A stretch of 64,000 nt of DNA. Origin: Reyranella sp. (GTDB lineage Bacteria > Pseudomonadota > Alphaproteobacteria > Reyranellales > Reyranellaceae). This document shows, piece after piece, positions 1 to 7,613 of this stretch. The stretch lies in assembly GCF_017305915.1 (NCBI RefSeq), contig NZ_JAFKJN010000018.1, positions 186,001 through 250,000 on the forward strand, in the 5' to 3' direction. The position numbers and the translations under genes were made by a program. The notes beneath the pieces are model-generated. The model made no database searches. It worked only from the letters and a program-made list of their open reading frames with translations, and was not told where the DNA came from. Within the stretch, counting starts at the first letter, position 1; each line of letters begins with the position of its first letter.

Positions 1-435
1 GACCGCCCGCACGCCGCTCGGCACCGTGATCTGGGTGCCGCGCACGCCGCCCGGAGCCGCCACGGGGGCGAAGACGAAGGCCTCCCCGGCGTGCGTCTTT
101 GCGTTATGGGCAATGCAGACACCCGACGCCCCCAGGCTGGCCGCCGACGGCAGCGTGACCGCCATAGCAAAGTACATGGCAACTGCGGCATCGGTGGCGT
201 TGCCGCCGCCGATCAGGACGTCGCGACCGACCTCGGCGGCGCGGCTTTCGTCGGCGGCGACGCCGGCGAACTTGGTGCCGCGAAAGATCGCGCTGAGCGG
301 CGCGCGATTGGTGGCAACACCGGTCGGATTGGCCAGATTCTCGCGCTCAGGCTCACCACCGCCGCTACAACCCGTCAATATTAAGGCGGAAAACAGCGCC
401 ACCCTGCGCAATTGACGGCGCGCGCGAGCGTTCAT
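1..435 (-). CDS. ggt: Gamma-glutamyltransferase, lipoprotein type (5' part; continues beyond window)
   Basis: The 145 visible N-terminal codons start at ATG 435 and run off the left edge. A short basic n-region and hydrophobic stretch lead to a lipobox (LTGC, Cys at about residue 23), so the product should be lipid-anchored in the cell envelope. The segment GGNATDAAVAMYFAM is the hallmark N-terminal motif of gamma-glutamyltransferases, which cleave glutathione and other gamma-glutamyl compounds. The catalytic Thr and the small subunit lie outside the window. It is divergent from the M48 protease gene with only 16 bp between starts. Family is clear; substrate is not. Confidence 0.82.
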   Translation of the reverse strand, partial: MNARARRQLRRVALFSALILTGCSGGGEPERENLANPTGVATNRAPLSAIFRGTKFAGVAADESRAAEVGRDVLIGGGNATDAAVAMYFAMAVTLPSAASLGASGVCIAHNAKTHAGEAFVFAPVAAPGGVRGTQITVPSGVRAV

Positions 436-451
436 AGCCTGCGCCACAGCC

Positions 452-1834
452 GTGCCACCCGTGTCCCGTCGCATCTTAACCCTCTTCTGTGTCACCTTGC
501 TCGCGCTCGTGCCGTTTCGTGCCGGGCTTGCGCAGCAAGGTCAACGGCTCAGTCTGATCCGCGACGCCGAGATCGAGAACAGCATCCGCACGATGGTGAC
601 GCCGATCTGGCGCGTCGCCGGTCTCGATCCCAGTGCGGTCGAGATCATGATCGTGCAGGACGGCACGCTCAACGCTTTCGTCGCCGGCGGCCAGCGCATC
701 TTCATCAACACCGGCCTCTTGATGCGCACCGAGCGGCCCAACCAGTTGATCGGCGTGCTGGCGCATGAGACCGGCCACATCTCCGGTGGCCATCTCGCGC
801 GCGCGCAGGAGGAGATGGAGCGGCTCTCCACGCTGCAGATCCTCGAGGCGCTGCTCGGCGCGGGCGCGATGGCCGGCAGCTCGATCGGCGGCGGCGGCAT
901 GGGCCGCCCGGCGCCGGCCGACTCGGGCGGCGGCATCGGCGCGCCGGGCTCGCTGCTGGCCTTCCTGAAATACACCCAGACCCAGGAGAGCTCGGCCGAC
1001 CAGGCGGCGATGACCTTCCTCGAGCGCACCCACCAGTCGGTCAAGGGCACCATCGAGTTCCTGCGCGTCCTGCAGCGCGAGGAGCGCATGCTGATCGGCC
1101 GGCGCGACCCGTACCTGACGACCCATCCGCTGACGCCCGAGCGCATCGACGCGTTCGAGCAGGCGGCGGCGCGCTCGCCCTACACCAACACGCCCGACAC
1201 CCCGCAGTTCCTCGACATGCACCATCGCATGGTCGCGAAGCTGCTGGGCTTCATCTCGCCCAGCAGCGCGCTGCAGCGCTTCTCCGAGGCCGACCGCTCG
1301 GTGCCGGCGCGCTACGCCCGCGCCATCGCGCTCTATCGCACCGGCGCGCTCGGCTCGGGATTGCTCACCATCGACGGCCTGCTGAAGGAGCAGCCCAACG
1401 ATCCCTACTTCCACGAGCTGCGCGGCCAGATGCTCTACGAGAACGGCCGTGCCAACGAAGCGGTGCCGTCCTACCGGCGCGCGGTGCAGCTGCTGCCGGC
1501 GGTGGGCATCATCAAGGTCGATTTCGCCCGCGCCCTGCTCGAGACCAACAAGCCGGAGAATGACCGCGAGGCGGTGCGCAACCTCGAGATGGCGGCGCAG
1601 ACCGAATCGGGCAGCTTCGATCTGTGGCGCCTGATGGCGTCCGGCTACTCCAGGCTCAACAATCCCGGCATGACGTCGCTGGCGCGCGCCGAGATGGCGA
1701 TCATCCGCGGCCAGCGCGCCGAGGCGCAGGCCCATGCCGCCGCCGCCGAGCGCCAGTTGCAGGCCGGCACGCCGGCCTGGCAGCGGGCGCAGGACATCAA
1801 GGCCTACATCAACTCGCGGCCGCGCAAGAAATAA
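452..1834 (+). CDS. M48-family metalloprotease with TPR-like tail (BepA/YfgC type)
   Basis: This is a 460-residue zinc metalloprotease. An N-terminal hydrophobic segment (about residues 8-27, ending AGLAQQ) looks like a Sec signal peptide, placing it in the periplasm. The zinc motif HETGH is at residues 105-109, and the third ligand is probably the Glu of ESSAD near 179. A Gly-rich loop lies between them (about 139-166). The C-terminal half is alpha-helical and TPR-like, as in BepA/YfgC, which proofreads outer-membrane protein assembly. The start is GTG 452; GTG 461 is an alternative that keeps the signal peptide. It lies 21 bp before the DsbA-like gene, so the two probably form an envelope quality-control unit. 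Confidence 0.88.
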   Translation: MPPVSRRILTLFCVTLLALVPFRAGLAQQGQRLSLIRDAEIENSIRTMVTPIWRVAGLDPSAVEIMIVQDGTLNAFVAGGQRIFINTGLLMRTERPNQLIGVLAHETGHISGGHLARAQEEMERLSTLQILEALLGAGAMAGSSIGGGGMGRPAPADSGGGIGAPGSLLAFLKYTQTQESSADQAAMTFLERTHQSVKGTIEFLRVLQREERMLIGRRDPYLTTHPLTPERIDAFEQAAARSPYTNTPDTPQFLDMHHRMVAKLLGFISPSSALQRFSEADRSVPARYARAIALYRTGALGSGLLTIDGLLKEQPNDPYFHELRGQMLYENGRANEAVPSYRRAVQLLPAVGIIKVDFARALLETNKPENDREAVRNLEMAAQTESGSFDLWRLMASGYSRLNNPGMTSLARAEMAIIRGQRAEAQAHAAAAERQLQAGTPAWQRAQDIKAYINSRPRKK

Positions 1835-1855
1835 CCCCTCTTCCGGAGTGATCCC

Positions 1856-2614
1856 ATGCGTTCGATTCTCCTCATCCTCTGCGGCGGCCTGATCGCCATC
1901 GGCGCCGTCCTCGGCGTGCGTGCCCTGCCCGACCGGGCATCGGCATCGGCCGCGGCCACGCCCGACAAGGCGGCGCTGGGCAAGGCGATCCGCGACTACC
2001 TGATCGCCAACCCCGAGGTGCTGGTCGAGGCGATGCAGGAGCTCGAGCGCAAGCAGGACAGCCAGCGCGACACGCAGGCCGTGAAGGCGATCCTGGAGCA
2101 CCGCGAGGGGCTGCTGAACGATCCCGAGACCCCGACCACCGGCAATCCTAACGGCGACGTCACCATCGTCGAGTTCAGCGACTACCAGTGCCCCTACTGC
2201 AAGCGCGCCCACGCCGCGGTGAAGTCGGTGCTGGCCGCCGACGGCAAGGTGCGGCTGGTGTTCAAGGACCTGCCGATCCTCGGCGAGCCGTCGCGCATCG
2301 CCGCGCTGGCGGCGCTGGCCTCGCGGGCGCAGAACAAGCACCTCGCCCTGCACAATGCGCTGATGGAGTTCAACGGCAAGCTCGACCGCGACAAGATCAT
2401 GGAGATCGCCGGCTCGGTCGGCCTCGACGTCGCGCAGCTGCAGAAGGACATGGAGGATCCGAAGCTGAAGGCGATCATCGAGCGCAACATGGAGCTCGCC
2501 CAGGCGCTCGGCGTGCGCGGCACGCCGGCCTTCGTGATCGGCAAGCAGTTCGTGCCCGGCGCGGTCGATGCCGGCACGCTGAGGCAGATGATCGCCGACG
2601 CGCGCAAGGGGTAG
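1856..2614 (+). CDS. DsbA-family thiol:disulfide oxidoreductase (Com1/ScsC-like)
   Basis: This 252-residue thioredoxin-fold protein has an N-terminal membrane or signal segment (residues 3-25). A helical region of about 60 residues follows, resembling the N-terminal domain of ScsC/Com1 proteins. The DsbA fold carries the active site CPYC at 112-115 (context SDYQCPYCKRAH) and the cis-Pro loop RGTPAF near 222. It should act in the periplasm as an oxidase or isomerase. ATG 1856 follows a purine-rich stretch (cggagtg). It sits directly downstream of the M48 protease in the same orientation. The partner DsbB is not in the window. Confidence 0.9.
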   Translation: MRSILLILCGGLIAIGAVLGVRALPDRASASAAATPDKAALGKAIRDYLIANPEVLVEAMQELERKQDSQRDTQAVKAILEHREGLLNDPETPTTGNPNGDVTIVEFSDYQCPYCKRAHAAVKSVLAADGKVRLVFKDLPILGEPSRIAALAALASRAQNKHLALHNALMEFNGKLDRDKIMEIAGSVGLDVAQLQKDMEDPKLKAIIERNMELAQALGVRGTPAFVIGKQFVPGAVDAGTLRQMIADARKG

Positions 2615-2974
2615 AGCAGGGTCCGCTCGCCGTCCCACTCGTCCCAAGGGGCCGTGGGGCGGGGTAAATGCCGATGGCATCAGCATCGGAGGCCTCCGAG
2701 TCCCAAAATTTTTTTGAGATGCTCCGCCTCTTGTGCGCCGGCTCTCCGCGCCCGTGGCGCGCGACGGTTCGAACAAAAAGCGGGCCTCATCATGCGCGCC
2801 ACACTGCAGCAACGCACGTCAGACTCCCAATATGGGCAATGGCCGCGAATTTTGGCCCCGGAAATCAGGAACCGGCTCGCAGTCCATTGCCCATAATGAG
2901 GCTCGTCCGCGCAGGCTTATCCACAGCCAAACAGGCATCTCGAAGGCGAGGCGATTCGACGTAAGAGGCGATGG
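2615..2974. other. 360-bp gap between convergent genes
   Basis: No credible coding sequence is seen. From left to right it holds a hairpin CCGATG-N7-CATCGG followed by a 10-bp palindrome (GGAGGCCTCC) and a run of T at about 2708-2714. That group could end transcription of the DsbA-like gene. To its right lies the 95-bp repeat at 2831-2925, which has a second copy at 46616. Base composition is lower in GC than the flanking genes. Confidence 0.5.
2831..2925 (+). repeat. 95-bp dispersed repeat with DnaA box, copy 1
   Basis: The element begins with a 12-bp arm (TATGGGCAATGG, 2831-2842) that is the exact inverted complement of 2884-2895 (CCATTGCCCATA). It ends with TTATCCACA (2917-2925), a perfect match to the DnaA-box consensus. 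Copy 2 at 46616-46710 has the same spacing: 53 bp between arm starts and 21 bp from the second arm to the DnaA box. In both copies the element lies between converging genes. Confidence 0.75.
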
Positions 2975-4444
2975 CTAACGGGAGAGCGTCGCCGAGAGGC
3001 CGAGCGCGTCGACCAGGTCGGGACCGGGCCGGCTGAAATACGGCGCCTTGTCGAGGCCGATCGGGCTCGGCGGCTTGGCCTCCAGGGTGAAGGTGCCGCC
3101 GCGCTCGATGAAATGCGCCGCGGTGTCGAGCAGCTTGCTGAGATCGTCGGTGATCAGCACGCCGGGCGGCTGATAGCGGCGGACCTCCTGGGCGAAGGCG
3201 GCGCGTACCGCCGCCGGCGCCTGACCGGAGGTGGCCGCGACGGCCTTCATCGAGCGCTCGACCAGGCCGCGATCGGCGACGACGATCCTGGCGCCGCCCA
3301 CGCCCGCCTTGCTGCCCAGCAGCGCGAAGGTGTTGCCGTCGTCGATCGCCTGCCAGAACGGCGGATCGGCGTTGACCACCTTGAGCGACAGGTCGACCTC
3401 GCCGAGATCGGGCCCGCTCAGCGCGCAGCGATCGACGCCGACTTCGCCCTTGGCGCGATCCTCGGTGCCCGAGCAGTCCATCGCGAGCTTCAGCTCCTTC
3501 AGCCCCATCGCCTGCAGCACGATGCGGATCTGCAGCGCTTCGCGGTTGCCGGCCGGCGGGTTGAGGACGAAGCCTTCGACGAGCATGCGCGAATGCCGGA
3601 CGTCCTTGTTCTCGTACTTGCTCTGATGGGTGATGCTGCCGAGCGCGATGCCGTAGCGCCGCAGCGCTTCGCCGCCGAAGCCGGTCATGCTCGCCGATCC
3701 GAGATCGACGCGGCCCAGCGGCATGCCCGGCCGCCACGCCACGCCGCTCATGGCCTTTAGCCCGCGCTGGAAATCGAGGTCGCCGAGCTTGAACTCGGCC
3801 ATGCGGAACATCGGCTCGCCCAGCGGCTTGCCCCCGAGCTCGAAGCCGGTCATGACCATCGCGCCGACTTGGCCCTTGTCGAACCGGTTGATCACCAGCG
3901 AGTCGATCGCGAGCTTCTCGTTGGTGAGCAGGTTGGTGACGGTCGCGCCCTTCTCCTCCGCATGGCCCATCGACAGGGCGGCGAGGATGCGCGCCGTGAG
4001 ATGGCTGAACTGGCCCGGCCCGACCGCCGGGTCATAGCGATCGAGGCTGAACTCATCGACCGCCAACGACGCGACCGACCAGCGGGCCTTGTCCTGGACC
4101 ATGGTGAGGTCGTGCACCTCGAGGTGCTTCGCCCGCAGGGGATCGCCGAGCTTCAGTCCCGACAACGGTGTGTTGCCCTTGATCAGCTCGCCCAGCGGCC
4201 AGGCCAGGCCCGACGCCTCCCAGCGGCCGATGCTGATCTCGCCGACGCGCACGGCCTTCAGGTCGTTCATGACGATCTTGCGGTCGAACAGGCCGACCTC
4301 GACAGAATCGACCCTGGTGGCGCCGTCGCGCTCGATGTCGGCCTTGATCTGCCGGGCGGCGCGATGCTCGACCAGCGGTACCGCCGCGACGGCGGCGCCG
4401 GCCACCACGACGGCGGCCAGCGCCGCGACGAGGCTTTTCCTCAT
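2975..4444 (-). CDS. Hypothetical membrane-anchored or periplasmic protein, 489 residues
   Basis: I do not recognise the family with confidence. The N-terminus has a hydrophobic segment (residues 4-25) that could be an uncleaved signal anchor or signal peptide. The rest is soluble, rich in beta-type segments and short repeats of the form 'GDLDFQRGLKAM' and 'GLKLGDPLRAKHLEV'. This recalls AsmA/DUF-type periplasmic beta-helical proteins, but that is only an impression. Its ATG overlaps the maiA stop by 4 bp (ATGA), so it is translationally coupled as the last gene of the tyrosine-catabolism transcript. Nothing shows that it works in that pathway. Confidence 0.7.
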   Translation of the reverse strand: MRKSLVAALAAVVVAGAAVAAVPLVEHRAARQIKADIERDGATRVDSVEVGLFDRKIVMNDLKAVRVGEISIGRWEASGLAWPLGELIKGNTPLSGLKLGDPLRAKHLEVHDLTMVQDKARWSVASLAVDEFSLDRYDPAVGPGQFSHLTARILAALSMGHAEEKGATVTNLLTNEKLAIDSLVINRFDKGQVGAMVMTGFELGGKPLGEPMFRMAEFKLGDLDFQRGLKAMSGVAWRPGMPLGRVDLGSASMTGFGGEALRRYGIALGSITHQSKYENKDVRHSRMLVEGFVLNPPAGNREALQIRIVLQAMGLKELKLAMDCSGTEDRAKGEVGVDRCALSGPDLGEVDLSLKVVNADPPFWQAIDDGNTFALLGSKAGVGGARIVVADRGLVERSMKAVAATSGQAPAAVRAAFAQEVRRYQPPGVLITDDLSKLLDTAAHFIERGGTFTLEAKPPSPIGLDKAPYFSRPGPDLVDALGLSATLSR

Positions 4445-5085
4445 GGCTCGGCGTCCGGCTGCTTGGACGGTTGCGCCGAGTCGAAGGCGGGATGCTGCAT
4501 GCAGGTGGTGTAGATGCGCTGGATGGTCGGGAACTTCGCCATGTCGACCTTGAAGCGCTGGGCGTTGAAGACCTGCGGCACCAGGCAGAGGTCGGCCATG
4601 GTCGGCAGGTCGCCGTGGCTGAAGGCGCCGGTGTGACGGTTGTGGGCGACCGACGCCTCGTAGGCCTCGAAGCCGGTCTCGATCCAGTGCCGCGACCAGG
4701 CGAAGGTGCCCTCCTCCGACTGCTCGTACATTTCGCGCAGGTAGGCCATCACCCGCAGGTTCTGGATCGGATGGATGTCGGCGGTCGGGATCAGGGCGAG
4801 CGCACGCACCCGCGCGCGGCCGACCGGGTCCGCAGGCAGCAGCGGCGGGTCGGGATGCGTCTCCTCGAGATACTCCAGGATCGCCAGCGACTGGGTCAGC
4901 ACCTCGCCGCCGTCGAGCACCAGCGCCGGGACGAGCTTCTGTGGATTGATCGCGACGTAGTCGGGCGCGCGATGCTCACCCTTCCGCAGATGGCGGGACG
5001 CATGCTCGACCGTGATGCCCTTGAGGTTGAGCGCGATGCGCACGCGAAACGCCGCCGACGAGCGGAAATAGCCGATCAGCTTCAT
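4441..5085 (-). CDS. maiA: Maleylacetoacetate isomerase (zeta-class GST)
   Basis: This 214-residue cytosolic enzyme converts maleylacetoacetate to fumarylacetoacetate with glutathione as cofactor. The N-terminal thioredoxin-like domain carries the zeta-class site region SSAAFRVRIALNLKG (residues 9-23), the loop PQKLVPAL with the cis-Pro, and the glutathione-binding TQSLAILEYLEE. A helical GST C-terminal domain follows (about 85-205). The usual SSCS motif reads SSAA here, so the normal Cys is Ala while the preceding Ser residues remain. It lies downstream of fahA, separated by a palindromic repeat. Confidence 0.92.
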   Translation of the reverse strand: MKLIGYFRSSAAFRVRIALNLKGITVEHASRHLRKGEHRAPDYVAINPQKLVPALVLDGGEVLTQSLAILEYLEETHPDPPLLPADPVGRARVRALALIPTADIHPIQNLRVMAYLREMYEQSEEGTFAWSRHWIETGFEAYEASVAHNRHTGAFSHGDLPTMADLCLVPQVFNAQRFKVDMAKFPTIQRIYTTCMQHPAFDSAQPSKQPDAEP

Positions 5086-5124
5086 GAGGCCTCCGGAGGC
5101 ACCTTAGAGGCTGGGGGCGTAGGC

Positions 5125-5172
5125 TGTCATCCTGAGCGAAGCGAAGGATCCTTCGCTTCGCTCAGGATGACA
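5125..5172. repeat. Perfect 48-bp palindromic intergenic repeat
   Basis: Both halves are built from TCATCCTGAGCGAAGCGAAGG and its complement, centred at 5148/5149 without a loop. The same unit, with GCAGCG for GAAGCG, recurs as an inverted pair at 12564-12658. This sequence type is a widespread mobile-looking intergenic repeat in high-GC bacteria. It has no T tract on the transcribed side, so it is not a classical terminator between fahA and maiA. Confidence 0.85.
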
Positions 5173-5178
5173 AAAACA

Positions 5179-6171
5179 TCAGCCCGGCGGGTCGTACTTC
5201 ACGACCTTCTGGTCGATGGCGCCGAAGATCGACTGGCCGGCCTTGTCGAACATCTCGATGCGGATGTGGTCGCCGAATTTCATGAAGGGTGTCACGGGCT
5301 TGCCGGTATCGATTGTTTCCCGCACCCGTCGCTCGGCGATGCAGGAGCAACCGACCGCGGAGTCGCGGTTGGCGACAGTCCCCGAGCCGACGACGGTGCC
5401 GGCCTCGAGGTACCGCGTCTTCGCTGCGTGGGCGATGAGCTGGCCGAAATCGAAAGTCAGGTCGGTCGCCGCATTGGGATGGCCGAACTCCTTGCCGTTG
5501 AAGGTCGAGATCAGCGGCAGGTCGAGCCGGGCGCCGTCCCAGGCCTCGCCCAGCTCGTCGGGCGTGACCGCGACCGGCGCGAAGGCGGTCGCCGGCTTGC
5601 CGTGGAAGAAGCCGAAGCCCTTGGCCAGCTCCGTGACGATCACGTTACGCAGCGACACGTCGTTCAGGATGGTCACCAGCTTGATGTGCTTGCGCGCCGC
5701 CTCGGGCGAGATGCCCATCGGCACGTCGTCGGTGATCACGCCGATCTCGCCCTCGAAATCGATGCCCCAGGCTTCGTCGGCCAGCTCGATCTCGTCGGTC
5801 GGGCCGACGAAGGAGTCCGAGCCGCCCTGGTACATCAGCGGATCGGTCCAGAAGCTGGGCGGCATCTCGACGCCGCGCGCCTTGCGCACCAGCTCGACAT
5901 GCACGACATAGGCCGAGCCGTCGGCCCACTGGTAGGCGCGCGGCAGCGGCGCCGCGAGCGCCGTGCGATCGAGCTCGAACGAGCCCGGCGCCCTGTCGTC
6001 GCGCAGCGTCTCGGCCAGGCCCTGGAGCTTGGGCGCGAACGTCGACCAGTCCTCCAGGGCCTTCTGCAGGGTCGGCACGATGGCGCTGGCGCGCACGGCA
6101 CGCTTCAGGTCGCGGTCGACGACGATCAGCGTGCCGTCGCGGCCGCCTTCCTTCAAGGACGCAAGTTTCAT
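5179..6171 (-). CDS. fahA: Fumarylacetoacetate hydrolase family protein
   Basis: This 330-residue enzyme is predicted to split fumarylacetoacetate into fumarate and acetoacetate, the last step of tyrosine catabolism. The C-terminal two thirds is the FAH fold. Metal-binding acidic residues are visible in 'GIDFEGEIGVITDDVP', with 'GSGTVANRDSAVGCSCIAE' and 'GDHIRIEMFD' near the end. The start is ATG 6171, preceded by AGGGAAGAG. A further in-frame start at 6249 would be read out of the upstream repeat and is rejected. It lies between hmgA and maiA in the same orientation. Confidence 0.92.
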   Translation of the reverse strand: MKLASLKEGGRDGTLIVVDRDLKRAVRASAIVPTLQKALEDWSTFAPKLQGLAETLRDDRAPGSFELDRTALAAPLPRAYQWADGSAYVVHVELVRKARGVEMPPSFWTDPLMYQGGSDSFVGPTDEIELADEAWGIDFEGEIGVITDDVPMGISPEAARKHIKLVTILNDVSLRNVIVTELAKGFGFFHGKPATAFAPVAVTPDELGEAWDGARLDLPLISTFNGKEFGHPNAATDLTFDFGQLIAHAAKTRYLEAGTVVGSGTVANRDSAVGCSCIAERRVRETIDTGKPVTPFMKFGDHIRIEMFDKAGQSIFGAIDQKVVKYDPPG

Positions 6172-6182
6172 CTCTTCCCTTC

Positions 6183-6290
6183 CCTCACCCTGAGGAGCGC
6201 CGCGCAGCGGTGCGTCTCGAAGGGTGGCCACAGTCTCGGTGTTGCCCACCCTTCGAGACGCGGCCCTGCGGGCCGCTCCTCAGGGTGAGG
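6183..6290. repeat. Inverted intergenic repeat (108 bp)
   Basis: The outer arms are 16-bp exact complements, 6183-6198 (CCTCACCCTGAGGAGC) and 6275-6290. An inner pair (GCGTCTCGAAGGGTGG and its complement) brings the element close to a full cruciform. The unit is a known type of intergenic repeat in alphaproteobacteria and fills most of the fahA-hmgA gap. It could form a strong hairpin in the polycistronic message. Confidence 0.8.
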
Positions 6291-6307
6291 TGGTCGTGGT
6301 GCTTCGC

Positions 6308-7468
6308 CTACTCTGCCGCCTGCTTCATCTCGGGGGGACGCCACGACTTCACGTAGCCTTCGAACTCGACGCCGGCCGGCATCGCGGCGATGTCGATCGC
6401 GTCACGCGTGTCGACCATGACGGCCACTTCGTCCGTCTCGGTCTTGCCGCCACTTTGGACCGACTTGGTGGCGGCGTTGAACGCCTTGGGATGCGGGCCG
6501 TGGGTGAAGCCCGACGGGTGCACCGTCATCATGCCGGGATGGATGTTGTCGCGGCTGAAGAAGCTGCCCTTGTGATAGAAGATGACCTCGTCGAAGTCGT
6601 CGTTGTTGTGGAAGAACGGCAGGCGCAGCGCCTCGGGATCGCTCTCCAGCGGCCGCGGCACGAAGGTGCAGACGACGAAGCGGCCGGCCACGAACGTCGT
6701 GTGTGCCGACGGCGGCAGATGGGCGCGATGGCTCATCAGCGGCCTTATGTCCCGCCAGTTGATGCGCACGACGCTGAGATCGCCGTGCCAGCCGATCGCG
6801 TCCAGGGGATTGAACGGGAAGGTCACGGTCGACAGCGCATGGCGGCGCTTCACCGAGACCTTCCAGGGGCGCTCGTCCTGCTGCGCCTTGAAGGCGTCGT
6901 CGATGTGCGGCGTGTCGAGCATCGCCGGATCGAAGATCGCGTGCCGGCCGACCATGCCCTTCTCCGGCAGGGTGAAGTGGTCGTTGGTCGCCTCGATCAT
7001 CAGCGACACGGTCGGCTGCTTCGGGGAGAGCCGCCACATCGTGCCGCGCGGGATCACGATGTAGTCGCCGTCGCGATACTCGAGATGGCCGTAGTCGCAG
7101 AACAGGTCGCCCGCGCCCTCGTGGACGAACAGGAGCTGGTCGCCGTCGCTGTTGCGCGCGAGCTCGGTCATCGGCTGGTCGAGCTTCCAGATCCGCATCT
7201 GCAGGTGCGGGTTATTCATCACCAGCTCCCCCTGCCAGGGATTGGCGTGCGCCGTTGCGAGCTTGTTGAGGTCGAGCGCGCGCGGGCGGATCGGCCCGTC
7301 GAAGTCGACCCAGTCGGTCGGCTTGTGCTTGTGATGGAACTGCGCCGAGGGGCCGAAGAAGCCCTCCTTGCTGATCTCGCGCTCGTAGGTGCCTTCAGGC
7401 AGCCGGACATGCGCCTGGCGCGAGGCCGTGCCCTCCACCTGGCGCAAGGGAATCCAATTCTTGGCCAT
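6308..7468 (-). CDS. hmgA: Homogentisate 1,2-dioxygenase
   Basis: This 386-residue, iron(II)-dependent ring-cleavage dioxygenase converts homogentisate to maleylacetoacetate. The protein is a double-stranded beta-helix (cupin-like). Segments in the C-terminal half, 'FFHNNDDFDEVIFYHKG' and 'VHPSGFTHGPHPKAF', carry the conserved His/Glu iron ligands and substrate-site histidines. It is shorter than the roughly 430-450-residue form of Pseudomonas and animals, and matches the compact bacterial form. ATG 7468 follows AGGAGG-like sequence. It lies between hppD and fahA in one transcription unit. Confidence 0.92.
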   Translation of the reverse strand: MAKNWIPLRQVEGTASRQAHVRLPEGTYEREISKEGFFGPSAQFHHKHKPTDWVDFDGPIRPRALDLNKLATAHANPWQGELVMNNPHLQMRIWKLDQPMTELARNSDGDQLLFVHEGAGDLFCDYGHLEYRDGDYIVIPRGTMWRLSPKQPTVSLMIEATNDHFTLPEKGMVGRHAIFDPAMLDTPHIDDAFKAQQDERPWKVSVKRRHALSTVTFPFNPLDAIGWHGDLSVVRINWRDIRPLMSHRAHLPPSAHTTFVAGRFVVCTFVPRPLESDPEALRLPFFHNNDDFDEVIFYHKGSFFSRDNIHPGMMTVHPSGFTHGPHPKAFNAATKSVQSGGKTETDEVAVMVDTRDAIDIAAMPAGVEFEGYVKSWRPPEMKQAAE

Positions 7469-7489
7469 CTCGTTCCTCCTCTAACTTTC

Positions 7490-7611
7490 CTCCCCATTCA
7501 CATGGGGAGTGTCGGCGTCTGCGCCGACGGAGGGGTCATGAGCTTCTTCGCGATGCCTCCGACCCCTCCGCCCCGCTATGAGCGGGGCACCTCCCCCGAT
7601 GACGGGGGAGG
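7490..7611. repeat. Compound hairpin repeat between hmgA and hppD
   Basis: Four inverted pairs are stacked here: 7490-7497/7502-7509 (CTCCCCAT), 7511-7517/7522-7528 (GTCGGCG), 7529-7537/7561-7569 (GGAGGGGTC) and 7590-7598/7603-7611 (CCTCCCCCG). The last unit recurs twice between purF and the SDR gene (45683-45705 and 45756-45778). This is a dispersed repeat rather than a gene. Confidence 0.75.
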
Positions 7612-7613
7612 AT

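Noticed and set aside
2917..2925. Replication origin suggested by TTATCCACA here and at 46702, with dnaB at 37 kb
   Set aside because: Each locus has a single DnaA box, no A+T-rich unwinding region and no dnaA/dnaN/parAB neighbours. The boxes belong to a dispersed repeat.
5125..5172. Transcription terminator between fahA and maiA
   Set aside because: There is no T tract on the transcribed side, the operon continues, and the same sequence recurs elsewhere as a repeat.
7490..7611. CRISPR array suggested by repeated GC-rich hairpins
   Set aside because: The units differ, are not separated by uniform spacers and lack cas genes; they are intergenic palindromes.
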